Translations under genes and position numbers: made by a program
Assembly: GCA_964512305.1 (NCBI GenBank)
Contig: CAZEIW010000171.1
Span: forward strand, 1-53,936
Direction: 5' to 3'
Origin: CAZEIW01 sp964512305
GTDB taxonomy: Bacteria; Pseudomonadota; Gammaproteobacteria; Burkholderiales; Burkholderiaceae_F
Length of the DNA stretch: 53,936 nucleotides
The notes under the pieces: generated by a model
What the model saw: only the letters and a program-made list of their open reading frames with translations
What the model was told of the DNA's origin: nothing
Databases searched by the model: none
In this document: positions 7,312 to 15,116 of the stretch, one piece after another
How the letters are laid out: every line of letters begins with the position of its first letter
Numbering within the stretch: the stretch's first letter is position 1

Positions 7312-8805
7312 CTAGTGAACCGACACGTCCACGGGTTGCGAGGCGATGCCGTTGGCAACGACCTCGAGCGAGCTCGCGCCGGCCTCGATCTGTTTCGGCA
7401 CGTCGAAGTCGGTCCACACCAGCTTCTGGCCCGTCGCCACTCCCATCGTGCTGTGATCATGCGTGCGCGCGTAAAACACATGGTGCGTCTGCTTGTTGGT
7501 GATCCGCACGAGCGGATAGTTCTGCGCGGCCTGGAACTCGTCGCCGAATGCCTCAGCCTGTGACAGGCCGTTGAACTGGTGCCCCCAGACGCGGTACGTC
7601 GATCCGGCCTGCAGGTTCTTGTCCTGGATCTGGGTGATGACGGGCTCCCAGGCGGGATCGTGGCTTCCAGGGGACGTGTAGAGGAAAGCCGGCAACCCGG
7701 CAGGGGAGTACCCCCCCGCGAGCACTTCGCCCGACGGCAGGACGGTCATGCTTCCGAAATAGACGGTAAACGGCGGTGTGGTTTGCACGAGCTGAGTTCC
7801 GTCGAATTCATAGGACGCGGCAATTCCCTCCACCAGCACCTTGCCGTTGGGCAGGAGCACGGCGAACGAATCGCCGGCGTTGTCGTAGTTCGGGAAGTCG
7901 GGGCCTGTTGTCCACGTCCGCGAGTGCGTGTCGTAGATCGCCGTGTGCCCGGCACCTCCGGGAGCGAGAAAGATGTTGTTGGCGTAGGACCCCGTGGCGA
8001 AAACGGTGCCGTCGGGACGCAGGATCGCCGGCCCGATCTCCCCGGGCGGGTAGTAGCAGAGCGACCCGTTGGGACCGAACGGAATGCATCCGACGACCGG
8101 CGTCGGCGAGTGCAGGTCGACCGGAACGTCGGCGACGTGTCCCCATTCCCGCTCCGATGCCGAATAGACCTCGGCCTTGGGCGCGTTCTTGACGTCGAGC
8201 GTCAGTACCTTGCCGTTGGGCAGCAAGGTCCAGCCCTCCTCGGCGTTGAAGTCGTTCTTATCCTCCGATCCCAGGTTCGTCCAGCTCATGGTGTGCGGAT
8301 CGAAGGCGCTGACCTGCCTGGTCAGCTTGTCGCCGAGAAGGAATCGCCCGTCGGGAAGAACGACCGACGGCGAATCGCCGATGTTTGCGAACCCCGGCGG
8401 CGGTGCGAGCGCAGACCAGGTGTCCGTGCGCGGATCGTAGATCGCGCCCTCGTTCGTGAGCGTGAAGTCCAGGTTGGGGTCGCTGTATTCACCGCCGATC
8501 ACGAGGACGCGCCCGTCGGCGAGAACGGCCGACGCATTGGCGTCCGGGGAATACGACACCGGAAGGCTGGCCAGCTGCGTCCAGGTACCGTTCAGGTAGC
8601 TGCCGTTGATGTCCGGCGTGAGCTTCCACCATTGGTTGGGGAGAGTCCCGTCCTGGACCATCACCGTGCCGTCGGTCAATAGCATCGAGTAGTTCACGCC
8701 GTTGGGCAGCTGGTTGTTGAGTGGGATCAGCGACTGCGCCCTCGAATCGAACGACGCAATGAAAAGAAGGAAACACAACACGATGGATGCCGTTGGTCTG
8801 CGCAT
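7312..8805 (-). CDS. exported Kelch/galactose-oxidase-like beta-propeller protein
   Basis: 497 residues with an N-terminal signal peptide (basic start, hydrophobic core, likely cleavage after SRA, before QS). The body is a series of Kelch-type blades carrying repeated phrases such as VLADGRVLVIGG, VLPDGRFLLG, LLPNGKVLTL, LLPNGKVLVEG and VLPSGEVLAGG. The last ~110 residues look like an Ig-like domain resembling the galactose-oxidase C-terminus. The Cys/Tyr radical site of galactose oxidase is not obvious, so binding or structural function is as likely as oxidation. ATG 8805 is chosen because GGAGAG precedes it; an ATG at 8817 in the same frame is possible. It is transcribed alone and diverges from the dehydrogenase at 9006. 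Confidence 0.75.
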   Translation of the reverse strand: MRRPTASIVLCFLLFIASFDSRAQSLIPLNNQLPNGVNYSMLLTDGTVMVQDGTLPNQWWKLTPDINGSYLNGTWTQLASLPVSYSPDANASAVLADGRVLVIGGEYSDPNLDFTLTNEGAIYDPRTDTWSALAPPPGFANIGDSPSVVLPDGRFLLGDKLTRQVSAFDPHTMSWTNLGSEDKNDFNAEEGWTLLPNGKVLTLDVKNAPKAEVYSASEREWGHVADVPVDLHSPTPVVGCIPFGPNGSLCYYPPGEIGPAILRPDGTVFATGSYANNIFLAPGGAGHTAIYDTHSRTWTTGPDFPNYDNAGDSFAVLLPNGKVLVEGIAASYEFDGTQLVQTTPPFTVYFGSMTVLPSGEVLAGGYSPAGLPAFLYTSPGSHDPAWEPVITQIQDKNLQAGSTYRVWGHQFNGLSQAEAFGDEFQAAQNYPLVRITNKQTHHVFYARTHDHSTMGVATGQKLVWTDFDVPKQIEAGASSLEVVANGIASQPVDVSVH

Positions 8806-9005
8806 AGGTCTCTCCATGAGTACGGTTCGATTTCTCGAAGCCGGTGCCGGCGGCTCGCGGGCATTGGCTTGCCGGGAAGCCCTGAGGCGGGGTGCCAGCC
8901 CGGACGGCGGTTTAGACCCGGTCCGGCCTTGTTGGCAATGGGAAGAATCCGTGCGTACCCTCATCCGCCGTGAGGCGATCACCCGCCTCGCGATACCATG
9001 CGGCC

Positions 9006-10307
9006 ATGCCAACTTCGAATGCCGCCGGAAAGAAGGCGCGAGTGGTGATCCTTGGCTGCGGTTTCGGCGGGCTGGAGGCGGCGAAAGGCCTCGACGGCGC
9101 GCCGGTCGAAGTCAAGGTCATCGACCGCACCAACCACCACCTGTTCCAGCCGCTGCTCTACCAGGTGGCGACCGCGGGCCTGACGGCACCCGCCGTGGCT
9201 GCGCCGATCAGGCACATCTTCGCGCGCCAGGACAATGTCACCGTGATCTGCGGCGAGGCGCAGCGCATCGACACGGCGCGCCGCGTGGTCGTGCTCGATG
9301 AAGACGAGGAAATCCCCTACGACCACCTGATCGTTGCCACGGGCGCGGCCAACAGCTATTTCGGCCACGATGCCTGGGAGGAGCATGCGCCCAGCCTCAA
9401 GACGATCGACGACGCGTACGAGATCCGGCGCCGCGTGTTGCTGGCATTCGAACGCGCGGAGCGCGAGACCGACGCGGCCAAGCGCGCCGCCTGGCTGACC
9501 TTTGTCGTGATCGGAGCTGGCGCAACCGGTGTCGAGCTTGCGGGCGCGTTCGCCGAGATCGCCCGGCACACCTTGCGCCGCGAATTCCGCCGCTTCGACC
9601 CGCGCAACGCGCGCATCGTGCTTGTGGAAGGTACGGACCGCGTGCTGCCGACCTACCCGCCGTCGCTTTCCGAGCGCGCGCGCGTGCAGCTCGAGCACAT
9701 CGGTGTCACGGTCTGGCTCGGCAGGCGGATCACGGGCATCGACGGCAATGGGGTGGAGCTCGGCGAGGAACGGCTTGCCGCGCGCACCGTGGTCTGGGCG
9801 GCGGGCGTGGCGGCGTCACCCCTGGGCGCGAGCTTGGGCGTGCCGCTCGATCACGCCGGCCGCGTGATCGTGGGCGAGGACCTGACGGTTCCAGGGCATC
9901 CTGACATTGTGGTCGTGGGGGATCTCGCGGCGCTGCCGTGGCACCAGCCGCCGGTGCCCGGGATCGCACCTGCGGCGAAGCAGATGGGACAAGTGGCGGC
10001 GGAGAACATCGTGCGACGCCTGAAAGGACGGCCGCCCAGAACATTCGCTTACCGCGACCACGGCATGTTGGCGACGATCGGGCGCAATGCCGCAGTCGCC
10101 GTGTTCGGGAAGCTGCGGCTTTCGGGCTACCCCGCCTGGCTGCTGTGGTTGCTCGCGCACATCTGGTTCCTGATCGGCTTTCGCAACCGTCTCGTGGTGA
10201 TGATCGACTGGGCGTGGGCCTATTGGACGTTCGAGCGCCACGCCCGCATCGTCACCGGTGGAACTCCCCGAAACCGCGCCGGAAAGCCCTCGGCCGCGTC
10301 GTCCTGA
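9006..10307 (+). CDS. ndh: type II NADH dehydrogenase-like FAD/NAD(P)H oxidoreductase
   Basis: 433 residues of the two-dinucleotide-fold flavoprotein family. The FAD Rossmann motif is GCGFGGLEAAKGL near residue 12, followed by NHHLFQPLLYQVAT, typical of NDH-2 enzymes. The NADH-binding fold starts at VVIGAGATGVELAGAFAEI, and VVGDLAALP near residue 300 is the late FAD-binding segment. A hydrophobic C-terminal region (about residues 375-405) fits the membrane-anchoring end of NDH-2, which passes electrons from NADH to quinone without pumping protons. ATG 9006 is the first start that gives the family's usual N-terminus; its ribosome site is weak. Other quinone reductases of the same fold are the main alternative. 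Confidence 0.85.
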   Translation: MPTSNAAGKKARVVILGCGFGGLEAAKGLDGAPVEVKVIDRTNHHLFQPLLYQVATAGLTAPAVAAPIRHIFARQDNVTVICGEAQRIDTARRVVVLDEDEEIPYDHLIVATGAANSYFGHDAWEEHAPSLKTIDDAYEIRRRVLLAFERAERETDAAKRAAWLTFVVIGAGATGVELAGAFAEIARHTLRREFRRFDPRNARIVLVEGTDRVLPTYPPSLSERARVQLEHIGVTVWLGRRITGIDGNGVELGEERLAARTVVWAAGVAASPLGASLGVPLDHAGRVIVGEDLTVPGHPDIVVVGDLAALPWHQPPVPGIAPAAKQMGQVAAENIVRRLKGRPPRTFAYRDHGMLATIGRNAAVAVFGKLRLSGYPAWLLWLLAHIWFLIGFRNRLVVMIDWAWAYWTFERHARIVTGGTPRNRAGKPSAASS

Positions 10308-10379
10308 CCGCGGCGTGCGATGACGCCATGGCAATGGCTTGGGCAACCGAGGAACTCCCACGATCCATGGACTGGCCCG

Positions 10380-11225
10380 ATGGCTGACGACAGCATCCTG
10401 ATCGCCGGCAGCGGCGTTCGCATCCCACGGATCGTCTACGGAACGGCCTGGAAGAAGACGCGCACCGAGGAGCTCGTCCAACGAGCGATCGGGCTGGGTT
10501 TCCGTGGCATCGACACCGCCTGCCAGCCGAAACACTACGATGAAGCGGGCGTGGGCGCAGCCGTTGCCGCCTGCGTGAACGATCGCCTGCGCCGCACCGA
10601 CCTCTACCTGCAGACCAAGTTCACGCCGCTGTCGGGCCACGACCCGAAGCAGGTCCCGTATGACCCGAAGGCGCCTCTAGCCGAGCAGGTCGCGCAGTCG
10701 TTCGAGACGTCGTTGCGCAACCTGCGGACGGACTTCGTCGATTGCCTGGTGCTGCATTCCCCGCTTTCCGACCCAAGGCAGATGGCGCAGGCGTGGCAGG
10801 CTATGGAGCGCGTTTTCGATCGCGGCGGCGCGAGGCAGCTCGGCATCAGCAACTGCTACCGCCTGGATCAGCTCCAGGCCCTGCGCGACCGCGCCAGGGT
10901 GAAGCCCGCCGTCATCCAGAACCGCTTCCATGCCGAGACGAACCATGATCGCGACATCCGCGTCTTCTGCCGGCAGCGAGGGATCATCTACCAGAGCTTC
11001 TGGACGCTGACGGCAAACCCGCACCTTCTTGCGGATGCCGGCATCCAGGCGCTGGCCTCGAAATACCGCCGCACGCCCGCGCAGGTGCTGTTCCGCTACC
11101 TGACCCAGCAGGATGTCGTGCCGCTGACGGGAACCCGGACGGAGACGCACATGCGCGAAGACCTCGCGATCTTCGACTTCGAGCTCACCGGCGCGGAACT
11201 CGAGGCGGTCACCACCCTGCTCTGA
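10380..11225 (+). CDS. aldo/keto reductase family oxidoreductase
   Basis: 281 residues forming an AKR TIM barrel. The GIDTACQPKHYDEAGVGAA segment has the Asp of the AKR tetrad but carries lysine-histidine-tyrosine in place of the usual Y-x-N/G spacing, so the catalytic Tyr is probably the Tyr of KHYDE. TKFTPL holds the catalytic Lys, VLHSP the His, and GISNC the cofactor loop. PLTGTRTETHMREDL near the end is the NADP-binding segment. The enzyme would reduce aldehydes or ketones with NADPH; the substrate is unknown. The start at 10380 gives the usual short lead; longer upstream extensions look non-coding. A strong hairpin follows downstream. Confidence 0.82.
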   Translation: MADDSILIAGSGVRIPRIVYGTAWKKTRTEELVQRAIGLGFRGIDTACQPKHYDEAGVGAAVAACVNDRLRRTDLYLQTKFTPLSGHDPKQVPYDPKAPLAEQVAQSFETSLRNLRTDFVDCLVLHSPLSDPRQMAQAWQAMERVFDRGGARQLGISNCYRLDQLQALRDRARVKPAVIQNRFHAETNHDRDIRVFCRQRGIIYQSFWTLTANPHLLADAGIQALASKYRRTPAQVLFRYLTQQDVVPLTGTRTETHMREDLAIFDFELTGAELEAVTTLL

Positions 11226-11281
11226 TTCGGACGCACCGGACGGACCTATCCGGCCGGCGAGAGAGTGGAAGCGCGATGCGG

Positions 11282-11312
11282 GCGAGCACCGGCCTCGACG
11301 GCCGGCGCTCGC
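11282..11312. terminator. hairpin between convergent genes, candidate bidirectional terminator
   Basis: Arms GCGAGC-A-CCGGCC and GGCCGG-C-GCTCGC form a 12-pair stem with one mismatch and a five-base loop. It sits between the aldo/keto reductase (plus strand) and the Met-rich gene (minus strand), where a terminator is expected. There is no clear U-run; the plus-strand tail is only mildly T-rich. Confidence 0.5.
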
Positions 11313-11340
11313 GACCCGTTCTTGCCAAGCACTCCGGAAA

Positions 11341-11655
11341 TCAGTGGCCGGTGTTCCCAAGGATGAAGAGATCGATGTCGCGCCTTGCCTTCGCGATCTC
11401 CATGTCCATCTTCATCATCGTCGATTTGTGATCCATCTCCATCTGCATCAGCTTGTCCTGCATCGCCATCAGCTTCGCGCGGTTCTCGGGTGACATCCGC
11501 GCGATGTAGTCGCGATACTCCATCGTCATCGACCTGTAGAAGTCGGTGCCGTAACCGGTACGTTCGTCCGTCGCCGCGAAGGCCGACGAGGAAAGCGCAG
11601 CCGCACCAGACATGGCGATCAAGCCGGCAGCAACGAGTTGCTTCAGGGAATGCAT
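11341..11655 (-). CDS. small exported Met-rich protein of unknown function
   Basis: 104 residues. A signal peptide ends at AFA with likely cleavage before ATDE, leaving a mature protein of about 76 residues. The mature part is a long charged helix with many methionines (about nine between SMTMEY and KMDME), plus DHKSTMMKM. I do not recognise a named family. Met clusters in exported proteins are often copper- or silver-binding in known systems, but that is inference only. A GGAG box seven bases upstream supports the ATG. The upstream region has repeated AAGGTTT motifs. It ends at a shared hairpin with the aldo/keto reductase. Confidence 0.7.
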   Translation of the reverse strand: MHSLKQLVAAGLIAMSGAAALSSSAFAATDERTGYGTDFYRSMTMEYRDYIARMSPENRAKLMAMQDKLMQMEMDHKSTMMKMDMEIAKARRDIDLFILGNTGH

Positions 11656-11968
11656 GAGTTTTCTCCACTAAGTTGGAAGGTTTCACTTTCGAGTCGGCGC
11701 TGACGGGACTCTTGCTTCTGTCCTGCCTGCGCCGATGGGGTGCGTTCGCGCTCGCCACCCTTAGTCAGACTCGACGCGAAAACCTTACGGTCGGAGTCGG
11801 CGTGGAAACCTTGCAAGCGTCAGTGTCAAGGGGTGACGTATGGGTGGCCAGCGGGCCTTGCTCACGCCAAGTGCGCGAGTTCCTTCGTCGACCCTGGTTT
11901 ACCATGATGCGATGCTGCGACCCATCGCGGAGTCCGCAACCACGCTGCTCTGATTCGGAGGCGCCGCC
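11656..11968. other. 313-base divergent intergenic region with three related 19-base motifs
   Basis: This is the region between the Met-rich gene (minus) and the thioesterase gene (plus). It holds three related motifs of form AAGGTTT...CGAGTC: 11677-11695 on the plus strand, and 11768-11786 and 11794-11812 on the minus strand, the last two spaced 26 bases apart. The minus strand also has TTGACA (11829-11824) followed by CTTGCAAGG, which looks like the -35 and operator of a MerR-type metal-responsive promoter, but the expected -10 hexamer is poor. No gene is seen here. Confidence 0.4.
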
Positions 11969-12367
11969 ATGACGCAGATTCCCCTCGGTGCCAAAGGCCG
12001 GTTCGAGCTGGTCGTCGCGCCTGAGCACCTCGCCAATCGCTTCAAGGACGCGATGCTGCCGCCGGTGCTGGCGACACCGGTGATGATCATGGTGATGGAG
12101 AACGCCGCGTTGAACGCGCTCAAACCCTACCTTGATGCGGGCCGCAGCGCGCTCGGCACCCGGGTGGACATCCGGCACCTCGCCGCGACGCCCGCCGGAC
12201 GGACGGTCACCGGCGAGGCGGAGGTGATCGAGATCGACGGCCGGCGCGTCGCGTTCCGCATCCGCGCGTTCGACGGCGCCGAGGAGATCGGTGCCGGCAC
12301 GCACGAACGCGTGGTGATCGATCTCGAGAAGTTCCGGGAGCGGCTGAAGGCGAAGGCCGGGGCTTGA
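11969..12367 (+). CDS. FlK-like hotdog-fold thioesterase family protein
   Basis: 132 residues of a single hotdog domain. The opening (a beta strand with FELVVAPEHLANRF), the helix with the PPVLATPVMIMVMENAA run and VDIRHLAATPAGRTV are features of the fluoroacetyl-CoA-thioesterase-like group. The motif Thr-Pro...Glu-Asn-Ala and the His of VDIRHLAATP match the positions used in that family's Thr/Glu/His centre. It probably hydrolyses a short acyl-CoA; the true substrate is unknown. GGAGG lies just upstream of the ATG. It appears to be a single-gene unit, convergent with the small membrane protein gene that ends at 12378. Confidence 0.8.
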   Translation: MTQIPLGAKGRFELVVAPEHLANRFKDAMLPPVLATPVMIMVMENAALNALKPYLDAGRSALGTRVDIRHLAATPAGRTVTGEAEVIEIDGRRVAFRIRAFDGAEEIGAGTHERVVIDLEKFRERLKAKAGA

Positions 12368-12377
12368 GCGGTCCCGA

Positions 12378-12656
12378 TCAGCGTCCCGGGCGCTTCACGG
12401 CGCGCGCGCGCCGCGTCCACATCGACGCGACTGTCCAGGTGATGAAGATCACCGGAAGCCCCCACTGAAAGCCGCCCGACAGATCCGACACCAGCGCCCA
12501 CACGGCGACGGAACGCAAGCGCTCCGGCCCGATGGCGGCCGGCGGCGTCATCGACGCCAGCGCGTGGAAGATTGCGAACGAGGCAAGCGCAAGCACCGGG
12601 CCCAACCACGGCGGCAGGCTTGCCGCCGCGGCTGCGGCCCGTGATCGAAGCGTCAT
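12378..12656 (-). CDS. small membrane protein, last gene of the ECF42-associated group
   Basis: 92 residues with two hydrophobic segments (about residues 15-37 and 62-80) separated by a short loop, and a basic C-terminus, which suggests a two-span inner-membrane protein with the tail in the cytoplasm. No family is recognised. It starts 22 bases after the stop of the VOC gene on the same strand, so it is likely the third gene of that transcription unit. The ribosome site is weak, consistent with translational coupling. Confidence 0.6.
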   Translation of the reverse strand: MTLRSRAAAAAASLPPWLGPVLALASFAIFHALASMTPPAAIGPERLRSVAVWALVSDLSGGFQWGLPVIFITWTVASMWTRRARAVKRPGR

Positions 12657-12678
12657 CGGCGGGTGGTGAAGACGCCCG

Positions 12679-13098
12679 TCAGTGCGGGACGTTGACGATG
12701 ACCATCCACGAAACGCCGAACTTGTCCGCGACCATCCCGAAACGCGGCGAGAAAAACGTCTTCGTGAGCGGCATCTGGACCTGCCCGCCCTCGGAAAGCG
12801 CGGCAAACAGCCGGTCGGCCCCGGCCTCGTCCTTGGCGTCGACCGAGAGGGAGAAGCCCTGAAACGCGGGTTTCCCCAAGCAGCGACCATCGGAAGCCAT
12901 CACGGTCGTCTCGCCGATGCGGAAGGCGGAGTGCATCACCTTGTTCTCGCTGCCGGGCGGCCACATCCCCGGCGGCGCCGGTTCGGGGCTGTCCTTGATG
13001 CGCATCAGCCCCAGCACCTCGGCGCCCAGGGCTCTCTTGTAGAAGTCGATGGCCTCTTCGCAGCGGCCGTCGAAGAACAGGTAGGCTTGGACTTGCAT
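12679..13098 (-). CDS. PhnB-like VOC family protein
   Basis: 139 residues. The PhnB-type features are the opening YLFFDGRCEEAIDFYKRALGAEV, the internal MHSAFRIGETTVMASD segment and the closing FGMVADKFGVSWMV strand. PhnB-like proteins carry a VOC fold whose biochemical role is not settled; despite the name, involvement in phosphonate breakdown is not implied. The ATG has AGGAG upstream. It follows the YciI gene by 32 bases and is followed by the small membrane protein, and PhnB-like proteins commonly accompany YciI/DGPF proteins in ECF42-controlled groups. Confidence 0.88.
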   Translation of the reverse strand: MQVQAYLFFDGRCEEAIDFYKRALGAEVLGLMRIKDSPEPAPPGMWPPGSENKVMHSAFRIGETTVMASDGRCLGKPAFQGFSLSVDAKDEAGADRLFAALSEGGQVQMPLTKTFFSPRFGMVADKFGVSWMVIVNVPH

Positions 13099-13130
13099 GG
13101 CATCTCCTTTCGAGTCTGCGACAGTCGCGG

Positions 13131-13496
13131 TCAGGCTTCGAAGTCCTCCGCCTCGAAGAGCTGGCGGATCTCGATCTCGGACTCCTGGCCGGGAAACGGG
13201 TTGGGGCAGCGCTTCACCCATTCGATCGCTTCTTCCTTGGACTTCACCTTCCAGACCCAGAAGCCGGCGACAAGCTCCTTGGTCTCGGCGAACGGGCCGT
13301 CGACGACCGTGCGCCGGTCGCCCGAGAACCGCACCCGTGCGCCTTTCGAACTGGGGTGCAGGCCGTCGCCGCTGAGCATGACACCGGCCTTCACCAGCTC
13401 CTGGTTGAACTTGTCCATGTCGGCGAGAAGCTTCGCATCCGGCATCAGGCCCGCCTCCGAATCCTTTGTTGCCTTGACGATAACCATGAATCGCAT
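13131..13496 (-). CDS. YciI-like (DGPF) family protein
   Basis: 121 residues of the YCII-related fold. The diagnostic motif DGPFAETKE lies near residue 66, with MVIVKA at the start and GFWVWKVKSKEEAIEWVKR after it. Family members are small ferredoxin-like-fold proteins, some of which have weak hydrolase or dehydrochlorinase-like activity; most are uncharacterised. The ATG follows an excellent AAGGAGG. DGPF genes are the typical genomic partner of ECF42 sigma factors, and exactly such a sigma factor gene lies upstream on the same strand. A matching promoter stands in the gap between the two genes. Confidence 0.9.
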   Translation of the reverse strand: MRFMVIVKATKDSEAGLMPDAKLLADMDKFNQELVKAGVMLSGDGLHPSSKGARVRFSGDRRTVVDGPFAETKELVAGFWVWKVKSKEEAIEWVKRCPNPFPGQESEIEIRQLFEAEDFEA

Positions 13497-13580
13497 GTGA
13501 TCCTCCTTGGGTGAACGATACCCCCGGCCGGGATGCCCCTGATGCCATCCGGTGCGCGGTCGGGGTTCCGCTTGCCCTTA

Positions 13581-13607
13581 GTCGAATGGCGTGGCACGAA
13601 TTCGACA
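13581..13607 (-). promoter_or_regulatory. predicted ECF42-type promoter for the YciI gene group
   Basis: Reading the minus strand, TGTCGA (13607-13602) is followed after 17 bases by CGAC (13584-13581). The ECF42 promoter, as I recall it from published work on Streptomyces, is TGTCGA at -35 and CG(A/T)C at -10. Both elements match exactly and sit about 85 bases upstream of the YciI start, in the 127-base gap after the sigma factor gene. Confidence 0.65.
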
Positions 13608-13623
13608 GCGCGCCGACGGCCGG

Positions 13624-14880
13624 CTACTGATCGAGCTCCGTCAGGCGCCGCTCCAGGAACCGGCGCTCCGATGCCTGCCGCGCCAGCTCGAGCGCCTTGC
13701 GATAGCAATCGCGGGCCTGCGCGCGGTTTCCCAGGCGCCGGTACATATCGGCCCGCGCGGAATGGGCGAGATGGTAGTCGGCGAGATCGCCGCGCGCCAA
13801 AATGGCGTCGATCCCGGCCAGGCCCGCGGCCGGGCCGTCGCGCATCGCCAGCGCCACGGCGCGGTTGAGCTCGACCACGGGCGAAGGATCGATCCGCAGC
13901 AGCGCGTCATACAGGCCGACGATCTGGTTCCAATCGGTGGCGGCGGCGCTGGGCGCCTCGGCGTGCACGGCGACGATCGCCGCCTGCAGCGTATACGGGC
14001 CGAAGCGCCGTGATGCCAGCGCCGCCTCGACAAGCCGGCTCGCGTCCGCGATCTGCTCCCTGTTCCATAGCGAGCGGTCCTGCTCGGCGAGCAGCACGAT
14101 ATCGCCCGAAGGCGAGGCGCGCGCGGCGCGGCGCGATTCGTGCAGCAGCATCAGCGCGAGCAGGCCCACGGCCTCGGGTTCCGGCAGCAGCTCGACGAGC
14201 AAACGCCCGAGCCGGATCGCCTCGGCCGTGAGGTGGCCGCGCGTCAGCTCCTCGCCGGAGGACGCGAGATAGCCCTCGTTGAACACCAGGTACACGACGC
14301 GCAGCACGCCCTCGAGACGCCCTGCCATCTCGTCGCGCCCAGGAACCTCGTACGGAATGCGTGCATCGCGGATCTTGGCTTTCGCGCGCACGATTCGCTG
14401 CGCGACCGTGGCCGGCGACGTGAGGTGGGCGCGCGCGATCTCTTCCGTCGTCAGGCCGCAGACCTCGCGCAGCGTGAGCGCCACCTGCGCATCGGGTGCC
14501 AGCGCCGGGTGGCAGCAGGTGAAGATCAGCCGCAGCCGGTCGTCCTCGAGGCCGTGGTGCCCGACGACGACCTCCGGGGCGGGAATCGCCTCGATCTGCT
14601 CGGCGACGTCCTCGAGCGAGACGTCGAACCGCGCGCGCCGGCGGATGCGGTCGATGGCCTTGAACCGGCCGGTGGAGACGAGCCACGCGCGCGGATTGTC
14701 GGGCACGCCGTCGCGCGGCCATTGCTCGACCGCTGCGATGAACGCGTCGTGCACCGCTTCTTCCGCCATGTCGAAATCGCCGAGCAGGCGGATCAGGGTA
14801 GCCAGCACGCGGCGCGATTCGGTCCGATAAACCCGGTCGACCACCGCGTGGATGTCGGTGATATCGGTGCCGCCTGCCAT
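13624..14880 (-). CDS. ECF42-group RNA polymerase sigma factor with C-terminal TPR extension
   Basis: 418 residues, about twice the length of an ordinary ECF factor. Region sigma2 spans about residues 12-82 (FDMAEEAVHDAF, then the NPRAWLVSTGRFKAIDRIRR promoter-recognition helix). Region sigma4 spans about 112-170 (LTLREVCGLTTEEIARAHLTSPATVAQRIVRAK). Residues about 185-290 match the conserved DUF6596-type extension (RVVYLVFNEGY), and the last ~90 residues form TPR-like helices ending AQARDCYRKALELA. In this group the extension, not a membrane anti-sigma factor, is thought to control activity, and none is encoded here. The next genes on the same strand are DGPF and VOC proteins with a matching promoter. 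ATG 14880 is used; a GTG shortly upstream is possible. Confidence 0.9.
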   Translation of the reverse strand: MAGGTDITDIHAVVDRVYRTESRRVLATLIRLLGDFDMAEEAVHDAFIAAVEQWPRDGVPDNPRAWLVSTGRFKAIDRIRRRARFDVSLEDVAEQIEAIPAPEVVVGHHGLEDDRLRLIFTCCHPALAPDAQVALTLREVCGLTTEEIARAHLTSPATVAQRIVRAKAKIRDARIPYEVPGRDEMAGRLEGVLRVVYLVFNEGYLASSGEELTRGHLTAEAIRLGRLLVELLPEPEAVGLLALMLLHESRRAARASPSGDIVLLAEQDRSLWNREQIADASRLVEAALASRRFGPYTLQAAIVAVHAEAPSAAATDWNQIVGLYDALLRIDPSPVVELNRAVALAMRDGPAAGLAGIDAILARGDLADYHLAHSARADMYRRLGNRAQARDCYRKALELARQASERRFLERRLTELDQ

Positions 14881-15116
14881 CGCCCATTCTTGCACGGCCG
14901 CGCGGCGTCCGCCAACCGCCCTCCCCTTTCCATGAACCGTAGCTTCGAAGGGCGGCGTACCTGGACGTTTGGCGCCTGCAGCCTCGGAACCGAAAGGCGG
15001 GAGGATCGGCTTCGAGGGGTGGCTGCGCCCCCCCTCGAGCACCCCCCGCGGCATTCACGAGCGTCATTCTTGCTGCCACCCGGTTGATGATCCGTGATCG
15101 GCGGCAGAGGGGTTTG

